A stretch of 64,000 nucleotides of DNA from Stomorhina lunata (GCA_933228675.1 OW121743.1:60524639-60588638), one strand, 5' to 3'; shown: positions 34,320-46,493, numbered from the stretch's first letter. Notes: a model not told the origin generated them from the sequence alone. Made by a program: numbers and translations.

Positions 34320-35607
34320 ATGAAGTTCTGGAATTCTTTAATTGTTGTAAGCCTTCTAGCCCATGGTAGCTTACTAACCCATGGCCTCAAGGCTACCTTG
34401 GGCGATGGTGTGCAATCTTTCAATACAATTGTCAAGGGTCTTGGCAAGGAAATTCCTAAGGTGATACCAAAACCCGAGGATCTATTTCAAGTATCGAAAC
34501 AGGTTTTATTTGGAATACCCGAGACGGCTGTTCTTAAGACCATTAATAAATTATGTAAGTAACTTAATATTTTCAAATTCAAAAGAAAAAAAATAATTAT
34601 GATAATTTCTATTAAAGGCGCTGCCTATATGGCTTCGGATACCATTGAGCCCCGCATTACACCCAATATGGAGAAAATGTCTTTACGTTTAATGAAACCC
34701 TGCAAAACTTTAAGTTTTTCTTTGGCTCAAGCCGAGGATCTCTTAGAGAGTTCTGAATTTGATGTCAACAAAAAAGTAGCCATATTTGTTCCTGGTTGGA
34801 CCTCAAGTTCGGATTCAGATTATATTAAAGATATGGCTCAGGCTTTTAATTGCAGAGGAGACTACAACTTTTTGGTAAATCGAATATGGTTAGAAATTTT
34901 TCATTACTTTATTAATATTTATCTCTAAGGCCTTAAACTCCTCCGATTCTATTGACACCCTCTACTCCTGGTCTGCCTACAATACCGAAGAAGTTGGCAG
35001 CCAATTGGCCCAGGCTTTGGAAAAACTTCTAGATAAAGTCCCTGTTCAGAATATCTATTTAATTGGCCATAGTTTGGGTGCCCACATAGTCGGCTATACT
35101 GGTCGTTATTTCCATTATAATACTAACCTGAATTTAACTCGCATTACTGGCCTAGATCCCGCCAACCCATGCTTCAACGAGGGTCAAACACTATCAGGTT
35201 TACAGCGCGGTGATGCCGAATTTATCGATATTATGCACACCAATCCCGGAGGTTTGGGTAAAGATAATCCCGTTGGTGATGCTGACTTCTATGCCGGCGG
35301 TTTGGCACCCATTAAGCCAGGTTGCTATAAGTTTGGTTGTTCCCATGGACGTGCTCCTGAGTACTTCACGGAATCGGTATATCCTGGAAATGAGGAGAAT
35401 TTCATTGGAGTCCGCTGCACTTCATTGACTAAATTGAATGATGGCTTTTGCTCCGATCCTGGTCAACCCATGGGCTTGGCTACTCCATTCAATTTAAAGG
35501 GCAACTATTTCTTGCCTGTCAATGCCGCCAAGCCTTATGGTGAAAATAATAATGGTCGCCCGGCTGTGCCAAAGAAGTGTGTGGTACAGTGTGATGAAAG
35601 TAATTAA
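34320..35607 (+). CDS. Secreted neutral lipase (pancreatic lipase-like), paralogue 1
   Basis: Three exons: 34,320-34,554, 34,618-34,874 and 34,930-35,607, joined in phase to 389 residues. The 63- and 55-bp introns have GT and AG ends. A signal peptide spans about residues 1-20. The predicted activity is hydrolysis of acylglycerol or phospholipid esters outside the cell (family knowledge). The alpha/beta-hydrolase triad is visible: Ser212 in IGHSLGAH, Asp240 in GLDPANPC, His303 in CSHGRA. The core strand FVPGWTSS lies in exon 2. Conserved Cys pairs flank a short lid, a feature of insect and phospholipase A1-like members. The exon-1 segment after the signal peptide (about 60 residues) is poorly conserved except for LFQVSKQVLFGIPETAVL. 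Upstream codons GTG-CTA before the ATG are not part of the protein. A canonical AATAAA follows the stop. Confidence 0.92.
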
Positions 35608-35623
35608 AAATTGTATTATTGTT

Positions 35624-35629
35624 AATAAA
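35624..35629 (+). terminator. Polyadenylation signal of lipase gene 1
   Basis: AATAAA 17 bp after the stop codon. It implies a very short 3' UTR. Confidence 0.6.
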
Positions 35630-35994
35630 AATTGTTGATTGTTAAAGAAAACTGATGAATTCTTTTTAAAGTATGCTCACAAAAAAATCGGATTAGAAAA
35701 ATTAAGCCGGAATTAGAAAATTCCTATTAGAAATATTGCTAATATTAAGGTTTTATGACGTTCAATACTTTAAATTTAAAAATTGCTTTTTTTTACTGAT
35801 TGATAAGCCTAAAAATATGCAATGAATCAGAAATTGAAGTCTAAATTTTTTCAATGCTATGTCTCCCTATGTATAGAATTTTTTTTGTTAATAAAGATTA
35901 CAAATTTTACCATCAAACCCTTTCCTATAATTGCACAATGGGAAAGACCAATCAATTTAAAAGTAAATGAAAAACTTTATTAAAATAAAGTTAA
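35630..35994. other. Spacer downstream of lipase gene 1
   Basis: A/T-rich DNA up to the start of the 30-bp satellite. Nothing recognised. Confidence 0.35.
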
Positions 35995-38890
35995 ATTTAA
36001 ATAAAAAATTTCTATAGAAAATTTTTTTATCAAAAATTTTTCTATAGAAAATTTTTTTATCAAAAATTTTTCTATAGAAAATTTTTTTTGTCAAAAATTT
36101 TTCTATAGAAATTTTTTTTTTCAAAAATTTTTCTATAGAAAATTTTTTTATCAAAAATTTTTCTATAGAACATTTTTTTATCAAAAATTTTTCTATAGAA
36201 AATTTTTTTATCAAAAATTTTTCTATAGAAAATATTTTTATCAAAAGTTTTTCTATAGAAAATTTTTTTATCAAAAATTTTTCTATAGAAAATTTTTTTT
36301 GTCAAAAATTTTTCTATAGAAAATTTTTTTTGTCAAAAATTTTTCTATAGAAAATTTTTTTTGTCAAAAATTTTTCTATAGAAAATTTTTTTATCAAAAA
36401 TTTTTCTATAGAAAATTTTTTTATCAAAAATTCTTCTATAGAAAATTTTTTTATCAAAAATTTTTGTATAGAAAATTTTTTTATCAAAAATTTTTCTATA
36501 GAAAATTTTTTTATCAAAAATTTTTGTATAGAAAATTTTTTTATCAAAAATTTTTCCATAGAAAATTTTTTTATAAAAAATTGTTCTATAGAAAATTTTT
36601 GTATCAAAAATTTTTCTATAGAAAATTTTTTTATCAAAAATTCTTCTATAGAAAATTTTTTTAGCAAAAATTGTTCTATAGAAAATTTTTTTATCAAAAA
36701 TTTTTCTATAGAAAATTTTTTTATCAAAAATTTTTCTATAGAAAATTTTTTTATCAAAAATTTTTCTATAGAAAATTTTTTATCAAAAATTTTTCTATAG
36801 AAAATTTTTTTTATCAAAAATTGTTCTATAGAAAATTTTTTTATCAAAAATTTTCTGTAGAAAATTTTTTTATCAAAAATTTTTCTATAGAAAATTTTTT
36901 TATCAAAAATTTTTCTATAGAAAATTTTTTTATCAAAAATTTTTCTATAGAAAATTTTTTTATCAAAAATTCTTCTATAGAAAATTTTTTTATCAAAAAT
37001 GTTTCTATAGAAAATTTTTTTATCAAAAATTTTTCTATAGAAAATCTTTTTATCAAAATTTTTTTTTTTATTAAAAATTTTTCTATAGAAAATTTTTTTA
37101 TCAAAAATTTTTCTATAGAAAATTTTTTTATCAAAAATTTTTCTATAGAAAATTTTTTTATCAAAAATTTTTCTATAGATAATTTTTTTATCAAAAATTT
37201 TTCTATAGATAATTTTTTTATCAAAAATTTTTCTATAGAAAATTTTTTTATCAAAGATTTTTCTATAGAAAATTTTTTTATCAAAAATTTTTCCATAGAA
37301 AATTTTTTTATCAAAAATTTTATCTATAGAAAATTTTTTTATCAAAAATTTTTCTATAGAAATTTTTTTTATCAAAAATTTTTCTATAGAAAATTTTTTT
37401 ATCAAAAATTTTTCTATAGAAAATTTTTTTACCAAAAATTTTTTTATAGAAAATTTTTTACCAAAAATTTTTCTATAGAAAATTTTTTTACCAAAAATTT
37501 TTCTATAGAAAATTTTTTTTATCAAAAATTGTTCTATAGAAAATTGTTTTTATCAAAAATTGTTCTATAGAAAATTTTTTTATCAAAAATTTTCTGTAGA
37601 AAATTTTTTTATCAAAAATTTTTCTATAGAAAATTTTTTTATCAAAAATTTTTCTATAGAAAATTTTTTTATCAAAAATTTTTCTATAGAAAATTTTTTT
37701 ATCAAAAATTTTTCTATAGATAATTTTTTTATCAAAAATTTTTCTATAGATAATTTTTTTATCAAAAATTTTTCTATAGAAAATTTTTTTATCAAAGATT
37801 TTTCTATAGAAAATTTTTTTATCAAAAATTTTTCTATAGAAAATTTTTTTAACAAAAATTTTTCCATAGAAAATTTTTTTATCAAAAATTTTATCTATAG
37901 AAAATTTTTTTATCAAAAATTTTTCTATAGAAATTTTTTTTATCAAAAATTTTTCTATAGAAAATTTTTTTATCAAAAATTTTTCTATAGAAAATTTTTT
38001 TATCAAAAATTTTTCTATAGAAAATTTTTTTACCAAAAATTTTTCTATAGAAAATTTTTTACCAAAAATTTTTCTATAGAAAATTTTTTTACCAAAAATT
38101 TTTTTATAGAAAATTTTTTTATCAAAAATTTTTCTATAGAAAATTTTTTTATTAAAAATTTTTCTATAGAAAATTTTTTTATCAAAAATTTTTCTATAGA
38201 AAATTTTTTTATCAAAAATTTTTCTATAGATAATTTTTTTATCAAAAATTTTTCTATAGATAATTTTTTTATCAAAAATTTTTCTATAGAAAATTTTTTT
38301 TGTCAAAAATTTTTCTATAGAAAATTTTTTTATCAAAAATTTTTCTATAGATAATTTTTTTATCAAAAATTTTTCTATAGATAATTTTTTTATCAAAAAT
38401 TTTTCTATAGAAAATTTTTTTTGTCAAAAATTTTTCTATAGAAAATTTTTTTATCAAAAATTTTATCTAAAATTTTATCTATAGAAAATTTTTTTATCAA
38501 AAATTTTTCTATATAAAATTTTTTTATCAAAAATTTTTCTATAAAAAATTTTTTATCAAAAATTTTTCTATAGAAAATTTTTTACCAAAAATTTTTCTAT
38601 AGAAAATTTTTTACCAAAAATTTTTCTATAGAAAATTTTTTTACCAAAAATTTTTCTATAGAAAATTTTTTTACCAAAAATTTTTCTATTGAAAATTTTT
38701 TTACCAAAAATTTTTCTATAGAAAATTTTTTTACCAAAAATTTTTCTATAGAAAATTTTTTTATCAAAAATTTTTCTATAGAAAATTTTTTTTGTCAAAA
38801 ATTTTTCTATAGAAAATTTTTTTTTCAAAAATTTTTCTATAGATAATTTTTTTATCAAAAATTTTTCTATAGAAAATTTTTTTTAAAGAA
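35995..38890. repeat. 30-bp minisatellite array, family 4
   Basis: The period is 30 bp: TTTTTCTATAGAAAATTTTT plus TTATCAAAAA. Variants include TTGTC, TTACC and GTTCT substitutions and a GATAA form. Marker variants recur (TTTTCTGTAG at 36,851 and 37,590; TTATCTATAG at 37,320 and 37,891), so blocks of several hundred bp were copied within the array. Because 30 is divisible by three, both strands stay open for hundreds of codons, but the translated decapeptide repeat is not a real protein. Confidence 0.93.
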
Positions 38891-38917
38891 ATTAATTTTA
38901 GTTGAACCAGAATTTAT

Positions 38918-39582
38918 GTTGATGGTCGTGGGTTCGAGTCGGGCTCAGGTTCATGTCATAAATTATTTTTTTTTTTTTAATTTATGATTTTTAAATTAGA
39001 TGAATAAATTTTAGGAATACTGAAAAAACTATGTGACACTTAGCAGTGTGAAATGCTGCATTTTCTGTCCCGCTACGGACTTCATCAGCACACTGTGTCA
39101 CCAACTGTTAACTGAATTCTTAAGCGAAATTGAAAACGAGAATTATGTTAAAAATTTTTCTATAGAAAATTTTTTATCAAAAATTTTTCTATAGAAAATT
39201 TTTTTAGAAAGAAATAAATGTAGATTAATAAAGGATAGGAATACAAAACATAAAGGAAAAAACTATGGTGGATAAGTTCGTCTAACTGAATCGATCATAT
39301 GGTCATAGGTGAAATAGAAATAAGTGTTAATATAATTCTCGTTTTCAATTTCGCTTAAGAATTCAGTTAAATAGATGATCTTAACTACTGGCATCTAACA
39401 GTTGGTGACACAGTGTGCTGATGAAGTCCGTAGCGGGACAGAAAATGCAGCATTCCACACTGCTAAGTGTCACATAGTTTTTTCAGTATTCCTAAAATTT
39501 ATTCATCTAATTTAAAAATCATAAATTAAAAAAATAATTTATGACATGAACCTGAGCCCGACTCGAACCCACGACCATCAAC
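38918..39582. mobile_element. Inverted pair of a tRNA-like repeat inside the satellite
   Basis: The left copy (about 38,918-39,147) and right copy (about 39,332-39,582) are reverse complements, sharing for example GTCCCGCTACGGACTTCATC and GGTTCGAGTCGGGCTCAGGT. The right copy has ~25 extra bases near 39,380. The outer ends contain a B-box-like GGGTTCGAGTC, suggesting a tRNA-derived head. The 184-bp centre contains two family-4 satellite units, and satellite also lies on both outer sides. The pair is therefore either a foldback element or two insertions of one SINE-like repeat in opposite orientation. Confidence 0.7.
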
Positions 39583-39655
39583 GAAAATTTTTTTATCAAA
39601 AAATTTTTCTACAGAAAATTTTTTTATCAAAAATTTTTCTATAGAAAATTTTGTT
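39583..39655. repeat. Residual family-4 satellite units
   Basis: Two to three 30-bp units identical in type to the 36-38.9 kb array, showing the inverted element interrupted the original array. Confidence 0.8.
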
Positions 39656-40264
39656 TTGGTGTTATCAAGAAACTATTTATTACAATAATACACAATTGTA
39701 ATAAATTAGGATCTTAGTGCAATACACTACAGTAAAACTTTTTAACTTAATTAGTTTTGTTGGAATATTTAAAACAATTTTCAAAATGCTTTTCCTAGGT
39801 TTCGTCTGTTTTTTATATATTTATGTAGTCAAATGCTTTTATTATGCATTTAATGAAAATAAGTAAGAAAAAAACGATAGTCGACCAAAACCGAACATAT
39901 GATACCCTGCTCCACAAGAAAAAAAATTTACTTAAGTCGATTTAAGCAAAATTTTAGTTACGGAAAGCTTTTAAATCTTCATATTCAAAAGTACCCATTT
40001 TTTCCATGTGCAATCTCATTCGCAGCAAAAGCGCCACAAAAAGTGGTTCTGGGTCGATCGTGCGTTACAAACATCAGCACAAACCCTATTGCCCTTCATA
40101 TCATACTTATCAATGGAGATGTAGGGTATAAACACACACCTCTTCCTAACCTAGCACAAAATTCTATAATTGTGCACACTTTTGAGTATTTTAAATAAAA
40201 TTTAAAAAAAATCACGCACTGTTTTCAATATTTTTTTAAAAACAAGATGTAGCCCGTCATGATT
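39656..40264. other. Spacer with partial family-B repeat
   Basis: A diverged start of family B (GATAGTCGACCAAAACCGAAC and ATACCCTGCTCC, 39,875-39,912) lies in otherwise unrecognised DNA. The open frame at 39,899-40,198 overlaps this repeat and is not accepted as a gene. Confidence 0.45.
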
Positions 40265-41035
40265 CGCAGAGCTATTTTTTTCAAAAATTTCTTATTTTTA
40301 AAGGAAATTTTTTAAAAATTTCTTATTTTATAGAAAATTTTTCAAAAATTTATAATTTTTATGGGAAATTTTTGCAAAAATTTCTTATTTTCTTAGGAAA
40401 TTTAAAAAAAAATTTCTTGTTTTCTTAGGAAATTTTTCAAAAATTTCTTATTTTCTTAGGAAAATTTTCAAAAATTTCTTATTTTTATAGCAAGTTTTTC
40501 AAAAACTTCTAATTTTTCTAGGAAATTTTTCCAAATTTCTTATTTTTATAGGAAATTTTTAAAAAATTTTTTATTTTTATAGGAATTTTTTCAAAAATTT
40601 CTTATTTTTATAGAAAATTTTAAAAATTTCTTATTTTTATAGGAAAATTTTCAAAAATTTCTTATTTTTATAGGAAATTTTTCAAAAATTTCTTATTTTT
40701 ATTGGAAATTTTTCAAAAATTTCTTATTTTTATAGGAAATTTTTCAAAAATTTCTTATTTTTATAGGAAAATTTTTCAAAAATTTCTTATTTTTATGGGA
40801 AATTTTTAAAAAATTTCTTATTGTTATAGGAAATTTTTCAAAAATTGCTTATTTTTATAGGAAATTTTTCAAAAATTTCTTATTTTTATAGGAAATTTTT
40901 CAAAAGTTTCTTAGTTTTATAGGAAATTTTTCAAAAATTTCTTATTTTTATAGGAAATTTTTCAAAAATTTCTTATTTTTATAGGAAATTTTTAAAAATT
41001 TCTTATTTTTATTGGAATTTTTAAAAAGTTTCTTG
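40265..41035. repeat. ~31-bp minisatellite, family 5, left of lipase gene 2
   Basis: Units of AAATTTCTTATTTTTATAGG followed by AAATTTTTCA. This is the reverse complement of the unit that makes up the 42,760-45,115 array on the other side of lipase gene 2. Confidence 0.9.
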
Positions 41036-41158
41036 AGAATTTAGAGCAAATATCATAATCACTCAGTAACATTATTTTTTACTTTTAAATTTAAAACAAT
41101 TTGCAGCCAAAAAATTTAAAAAATGTTTTTACTCGTATTTAAGTCCCATAAAAAAGGG

Positions 41159-41166
41159 TATATAAA
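41159..41166 (+). promoter_or_regulatory. TATA box of lipase gene 2
   Basis: TATATAAA within GGGTATATAAACG. The expected start site lies near 41,190-41,198 (TTTCACTT), giving a 5' UTR of about 50 nt. Confidence 0.65.
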
Positions 41167-41245
41167 CGACCCATATTTAGAGATATTTAACAATTTCACT
41201 TGAACATTAAAAGAATCGCGTTTACTAATAACCTTTGATCTCAAA

Positions 41246-42683
41246 ATGAACTGGTTACATTCCATAGTATTTCTTTGCTTCCTGGCACATATCAAAACTT
41301 TTGATATAATAGATAAAGGAAAAGATATAATAGATAAAATTGACGATATAATACCAGAAAAAGGAAAAGATCTTATCCCTAAAGTTGAAGATATAATACC
41401 AGACCCAGATGATATTTTTGATATTATACCGAGCCCAGACAAACTATTTTCAATGTCAAAAGAACTTTTGTTTGCTATGCCCGAGAAGGCCGTGCTCCAG
41501 GGCATGAACTATTTTTGTAAGTAATAAATAATCATTCTTATTCATAAGTGATTAATAATGTTATAAAAGGCTTATGGTGCAAATTTTGTATGGAAATTCT
41601 GATTTATAACTGGCTATAACTTTATTTTTTATTTTTGAGAATAAGGTTGTACAAATTTAGGTGTTGAAAATTGCTTATATTTTATCTTTATTTAATCTTA
41701 AAAGGTTCCTCACTCAGAACTGGTGGAATTCCCCCCCTCTTTACACCCTCTATGAAGACAATGTCTTTACGTTTGCACAGTGGCTGCAATGAAACAAGTT
41801 TTCCTTTAGACAAGGCCGATGATATTCTAGATAGTCCTGACTTTGATGTCAACAAACCGACTGTCATATTTGTTACCGGTTGGATTTCAAGTTCGGAACA
41901 GGACTATGTATTCGATATGGCCAATGCTTATCGCTGTAGAGGAGGCTATAACTTCTTGGTAGGTTATTAAAATAAACTAAAGCTTTAGTATAATACAATT
42001 TTGAATTAATTTTTCAGGGCTTCAATACCGCTCACACTCTCCACACCCTGTACACATGGTCTGCCTTTAATACCCAAGAAGTTGGAAAACGTTTAGCCAA
42101 TGCTCTCGTGAAACTAAGCAAAAAAGTTCGTGTTAGAAAGATCCATTTAATTGGTCATAGTTTGGGTGCTCATGTTGTTGGCTATGCCGGTCGTTATTTT
42201 AGAAACTCAACTGGTTTAACTATTCCTCACATAACCGGTTTGGATCCCGCCTTTCCCTGCTTTAGCAACTCTATACAATTGTATGGCCTTCAAAGGGGAG
42301 ATGCTGAATATGTCGATGTCTTGCATACAAACCCTGGCGTCTTTGGTCAAGCTGATCCTATGGGCGATTCTGATTTCTATGCTCAAGGTCTGGAGACTAA
42401 TAAACCGGGATGTGTTCTACTTGGTTGCTCACATTTTAGAGCTTTCAAGTTATACACGGAATCTGTTTATCCCGGTAATGAGAATAATTTCATGGGCATC
42501 AGTTGTACTTCGCTAAATGATATTGATAGTGGTTTTTGTAATGGTCCCTCATTTCCTATGGGCTATAATGTGCCGATAGGTTTATCGGGCAATTACTTCT
42601 TTAGAATTAATGGCAAAGCTCCATTTGGCAAGAATAACGGAGGACGTCCAGCTATTCCCAGAAAATGTATTCAAAAATGTTGA
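41246..42683 (+). CDS. Secreted neutral lipase (pancreatic lipase-like), paralogue 2
   Basis: Exons 41,246-41,516, 41,705-41,958 and 42,018-42,683 join to 396 residues. Introns are 188 and 59 bp with GT-AG ends and the same phases as the other two paralogues. The ATG has a good context (TCAAA). The signal peptide spans residues 1-19 or so. The catalytic triad is Ser223 (IGHSLGAH), Asp251 (GLDPAFPC) and His314 (CSHFRA). The core strand is FVTGWISS in exon 2. Exon 1 is longer than in paralogue 3 (90 versus 65 codons) because of an acidic low-complexity stretch after the signal peptide with repeated DII/DIIP motifs. It then rejoins the family at LFSMSKELLFAMPEKAVLQG. The gene is closest to paralogue 3. 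It ends in AATAAA at 42,700 and is framed by inverted satellite arrays. Substrate is unknown. Confidence 0.92.
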
Positions 42684-42699
42684 GGCGAATCATGAAGAT

Positions 42700-42705
42700 A
42701 ATAAA
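42700..42705 (+). terminator. Polyadenylation signal of lipase gene 2
   Basis: AATAAA 17 bp after the stop codon, the same spacing as in lipase gene 1. Confidence 0.6.
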
Positions 42706-42759
42706 TATTGAAAATTATTGTTAATGAAATTAATTGAGTTTTAATATTATATTTACATG

Positions 42760-45115
42760 GGATATTTTTAAAAAATTTCCTATAAAAATTAGAAATTTTT
42801 GAAAAATTTCTTCAAAATAAGACATTTTTGAAAAATTTCCTATAAAAATTACAAATTAAAAAAAAATCCTGTAAAAATAAGAAATTTTTACAAAAAATTC
42901 TATAAAAATAAGAAATTTTTTAAAAATTTTCTATGAAAAAAAAAAAATAAATTTTTTAAAAATTTTCTATTCAAATAAGAAATTTTTGAAAAAATTCTAT
43001 TAAAATAAGTAATTTTTGAAAAATTTCCTATAAATCTCAGAAGTTTTTAAAACATTTCCTATAAAAAAAAGGAAATTTTTGAAAAATTTCCTAAAAAAAT
43101 AATAAATGTTTGAAAAATTTTATATAAAAATAAGAAATTTTTGAAAAATTTTCTATAGAAATAAAAAATTTTGAAAAATTTCTATTAAAATAAGTAAATT
43201 TTGAACAATTTCTTATAAAAAATTTCCTATAAAAATAAGAAATTTTGAAAAATTTACTATAAAAATAAGAAATTTTTGAAAAATTTCCTATAAAAATAAG
43301 AAATTTTTGAAAAATTTCCTATAAAAATAAGAAATTTTTGAAAAATTTTCTATAAAAATAAGAAATTCTTGAAAAATTCCCTATAAAAATAAGAAATTTG
43401 TGGAAAAATTAATATAAAAATGAGAAATTTTTCTACAAAAATAATAAACTTTTGAAAATTTCCTTTAAAAATAAGAAACGAAAAATTTCCTATAAAAATA
43501 AAAAATTTTTGAAAAGTTTCCTTTAAAAATAGGAAATTTTTGAAAAATTTCCTCTAAAAATAAGAATTTTTTTTAATTTCCTATAAATATAAGAAATTTT
43601 TGAAAATTTTCTATAAAACTAAGATATTTTTTAAAATTTCTATAAAAATAAGAAATTCTTGAAAAATTCCCTATAAAACTAAGAAATTTTTGAAAAATTT
43701 ACTATACAAATTTTTTTAAAAATTTCCTATAAAAATAAGAAATTTTTTAAAAATTTCCTGTAAAAATAAGAAATTTTTGAAAAATTTCCCATTAAAATAA
43801 GAAATTTTTGAAAAATTTCCTATCAAAATAAGAAATTTTTGAAAAATTTCCTATCAAAATAAGAAATTTTTGAAAAATTTCCTATAAGAATAAGACATTT
43901 TTAAAAAATTTCCTATAAAAATAAAAGAATTTTGAAAAATTTCTTATACAAATATAAAAATTTTTAAAAAATTGTAACATTTAATATAGAAATAAGAAAT
44001 TTTTGAAAAATTTCCAATAAAAATAAGAAATTTTTGAAAAATTTTCTATAAGAATAAGAAATTTTGGAAAAATTTCCTATAAAAATTAGAAAAAATTTGA
44101 AAAATTTCTTATAAAAATATAAAAATTAAAAAAAAATCCTATAAAAATAACAATTTTTTTTAAATTTTCAATAAAAATAAGAAATTTTTGAAAAATTTCT
44201 AATAAAAATAAGAAACTTGAAAATTTTCCTATAAAAATAAGAAATTTTTGAAAAATTTCCTGTAAAAATAAGAAATTTTTGAAAAATTTCCTATAAAAAT
44301 AAGAAATTTTTGAAAAATTTCCTATAAAAATAGGAAATTTTTTAAAAACTTCCTATAAAAATAAGAAATTTTTGAAAAATTTCCTATAAAAATAAGAAAT
44401 TTTTGAAAAATTTCATGCAAAAATAAGAAATTTTTGAAAAATTTCCTATAAAAATAAGAAATTTTTGAAAAAGAAATTTTTGAAAAATTTCCTATAAAAA
44501 TAAAAAAAAAACTTCCTATAAAAATAAGAAATTTTTGAAAAACTTCCTATAAAAATAAGAAATTTTTGAAAAATTTCATAAAAAAATAAGAAATTTTTGA
44601 AAAATTTCCTATAAAAATAGGAAATTTTTGAAAAACTTCCTATAAAAATAAGAAATTTTTGAAAAATTTCATAAAAAAATAAGAAATTTTTGAAAAATTT
44701 CCTATAAAAATAAGAAGTTTTAACAAAATTTTCTATCAAAATAAGAAGTTTTGAAAAAATTTTCTATAAAAATAAGAAATTTTTGAAAAATTTCCTATAA
44801 ATCTAAGAAATTTTTAAAAAATTTCCTATAAAAATAAGAAATTCTTGGAAAATTCCCTATAAAAATAAGAAATTTTTAAAAAAATTCCCTATAAAAATAA
44901 GAAATTTTTGAAAAATTTCCTATAAAAATAAGAAATTTTTGAAAAATTTCCTATAAAAATAAGAAATTTTTGAAAAATTTCCTATAAAAATAAGAAATTT
45001 TTGAAAAATTTCCTATAAAAATAGGAAACTTTTGAAAAATTTCTTATAAAAATCAGAAATTTTTGAAAAATTTCCTATAAAGATAAGATATTTTTTAAAA
45101 ATTTCCAAAAAAAAA
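42760..45115. repeat. ~31-bp minisatellite, family 5, right of lipase gene 2
   Basis: Units of AAATTTCCTATAAAAATAAG followed by AAATTTTTGAA, period about 31 bp, with many single-base variants. It is in the opposite orientation to the 40.3-41.0 kb array. Short open frames rich in F, K, I and Y are by-products. Confidence 0.92.
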
Positions 45116-45755
45116 AAAAAATTTTAAATGTTTGTACATAGTAGCCATTAGTTTACAAACTTTTTTATGAGTAAGCCTGAAAATATGCAAGAAAATAAAA
45201 ATCATTACTTTTGAAATTTCACTCATTGTCTTTAATGGCTCAAAATTATTTATCAAATTAACTTTGGCTTTAATAATTTATTTATTATTTTGAGTTACAT
45301 TAAAAGCAAAAACTTTTATTGACTCAGCTTTAATTTTTGTTCAAAACGTTTTGGCTGAAATTTGTTAAACTATAAATAAATAATAGTAATGTCAGAGCTA
45401 ACACGAGACTGTAAGCGTTTTTAATAAATATACTAATAAAAAGTAAACAATTAAAAATGTAAAGTCTTTTCAACTCGATACCCTACTACATTTATTAATA
45501 CAGAGACTTACATATGTACTTATAGAGAGTAAAAACATAAGCTAAAAAATTTTAATGCTTTTTTTGTTTAAAAAATTTTTTTTATTGTTTTTTCATTAAA
45601 TAGAAATTTTATTAATTTTTTAGAAGTTGTTTTAAGCAAATTATTCAATTTTTTTCTGTTTATAGAAATATAATGTTTTGGGATTTTTTCTAACGAAAAA
45701 TACGATTTTTTAACTCCGACCATTTTCGAGTTCGTTAAAATTTTGTGTATACATT
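45116..45755. other. A/T-rich spacer
   Basis: No gene recognised. The minus-strand frame 45,568-45,759 is low complexity and lacks any domain. Confidence 0.35.
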
Positions 45756-45858
45756 TCAAAAATTCACTTTTTATATTAAATTTTTCAAAAATTTACTTTT
45801 TATAGGAAATTTTTCAAAAATTTACTTTTTATAGGAAATTTTTCAAAAATTTTCTTGT
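45756..45858. repeat. Left stub of the 29-bp satellite cut by the retrotransposon
   Basis: Three to four units of the 29-bp type (TTTTTATAGGAAATTTTTCA and AAAATTTAC). They end in CTTGT (45,854-45,858), the target-site duplication of the BEL element. The array continues at 54,303. Confidence 0.88.
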
Positions 45859-46133
45859 TGTTCTCGGGAATATTTTAATTAGAAAATATAAGAATAAAAA
45901 CACAGAGTAATTAGGGTGGTTGTTTACAAAATTATAATTTATATTTATTTTATTTCTTTTCGGGTTAAATCGGGTATTTTTACGTACCGTTCGGTTTGGG
46001 TTTACAATGGTAAGTGATCTTGACAATATGTAATAATAGAAAAAGAGCGGATTAATTTGCGCCAAAGGAAAACATAGAAAAGGCCACTGAACAATAATTT
46101 GACAGGTGGCCTTTTACACTATGCGCGTAAACA
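45859..46133 (-). repeat. 3' LTR of the BEL element
   Basis: 275 bp. Identical to the 5' LTR at 54,028-54,302 on reading. On the minus strand it starts TGTTTACGCGC and ends GAGAACA. Overlapping AATAAA signals for the minus strand lie at 45,944-45,953, suitable for 3' end formation. Confidence 0.96.
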
Positions 46134-46146
46134 TCCCGCCCCCCTT
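46134..46146 (-). promoter_or_regulatory. Polypurine tract
   Basis: The minus strand reads AAGGGGGGCGGGA directly before the 3' LTR, the expected primer for plus-strand DNA synthesis. Confidence 0.85.
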
Positions 46147-46493
46147 GCAATACTGCAACAAGGAAGGCTAAGAAAAAACGCGGGTCAAACGTGAGCTGAA
46201 AACAGAGTTTACGATTTGTAACAATTTTTTAGATAAATAAAATTGAATAGGATGATGAGTTCTGCGTAGATCCGGGGTAAAAACTTTGATGTGGCACTGG
46301 ATTAGACTCTCGCTCAGGATGACCATTGACTTCGGGTTCGGTGTAGTCTTCAGATGACGCTTCGGGTGACTGGGGGGAATAAAATCTTGGGGTAAATAGA
46401 AAAAATAAAAAGAGTAGATCTTTCTTCATATGATAAAAAATTCATTTATATTTTTTTTTTTTTTTTTATATTAAAATAAAATAATTTAAAAAA
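46147..46493 (-). other. Region between BEL ORF2 and the 3' LTR
   Basis: Contains a short minus-strand frame (46,429-46,229). Its middle (EASSEDYTEPEVNGHPERES) has non-A/T-rich composition and is preceded by a pyrimidine-rich tract and CCCCAG at about 46,374, an acceptor-like site. It could be a spliced terminal exon of ORF2 or untranslated sequence. No homology was recognised. Confidence 0.35.

Noticed and set aside
36314..38858. Long ORFs (up to 403 codons) on both strands in the 36-39 kb region
   Set aside because: They translate the 30-bp satellite as a decapeptide repeat (IEKFLIKKFS type). Openness follows from a period divisible by three, and both strands are equally open.
39899..40198. 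99-codon plus-strand ORF
   Set aside because: Begins within a dispersed repeat terminus and has no recognisable domain or signal.
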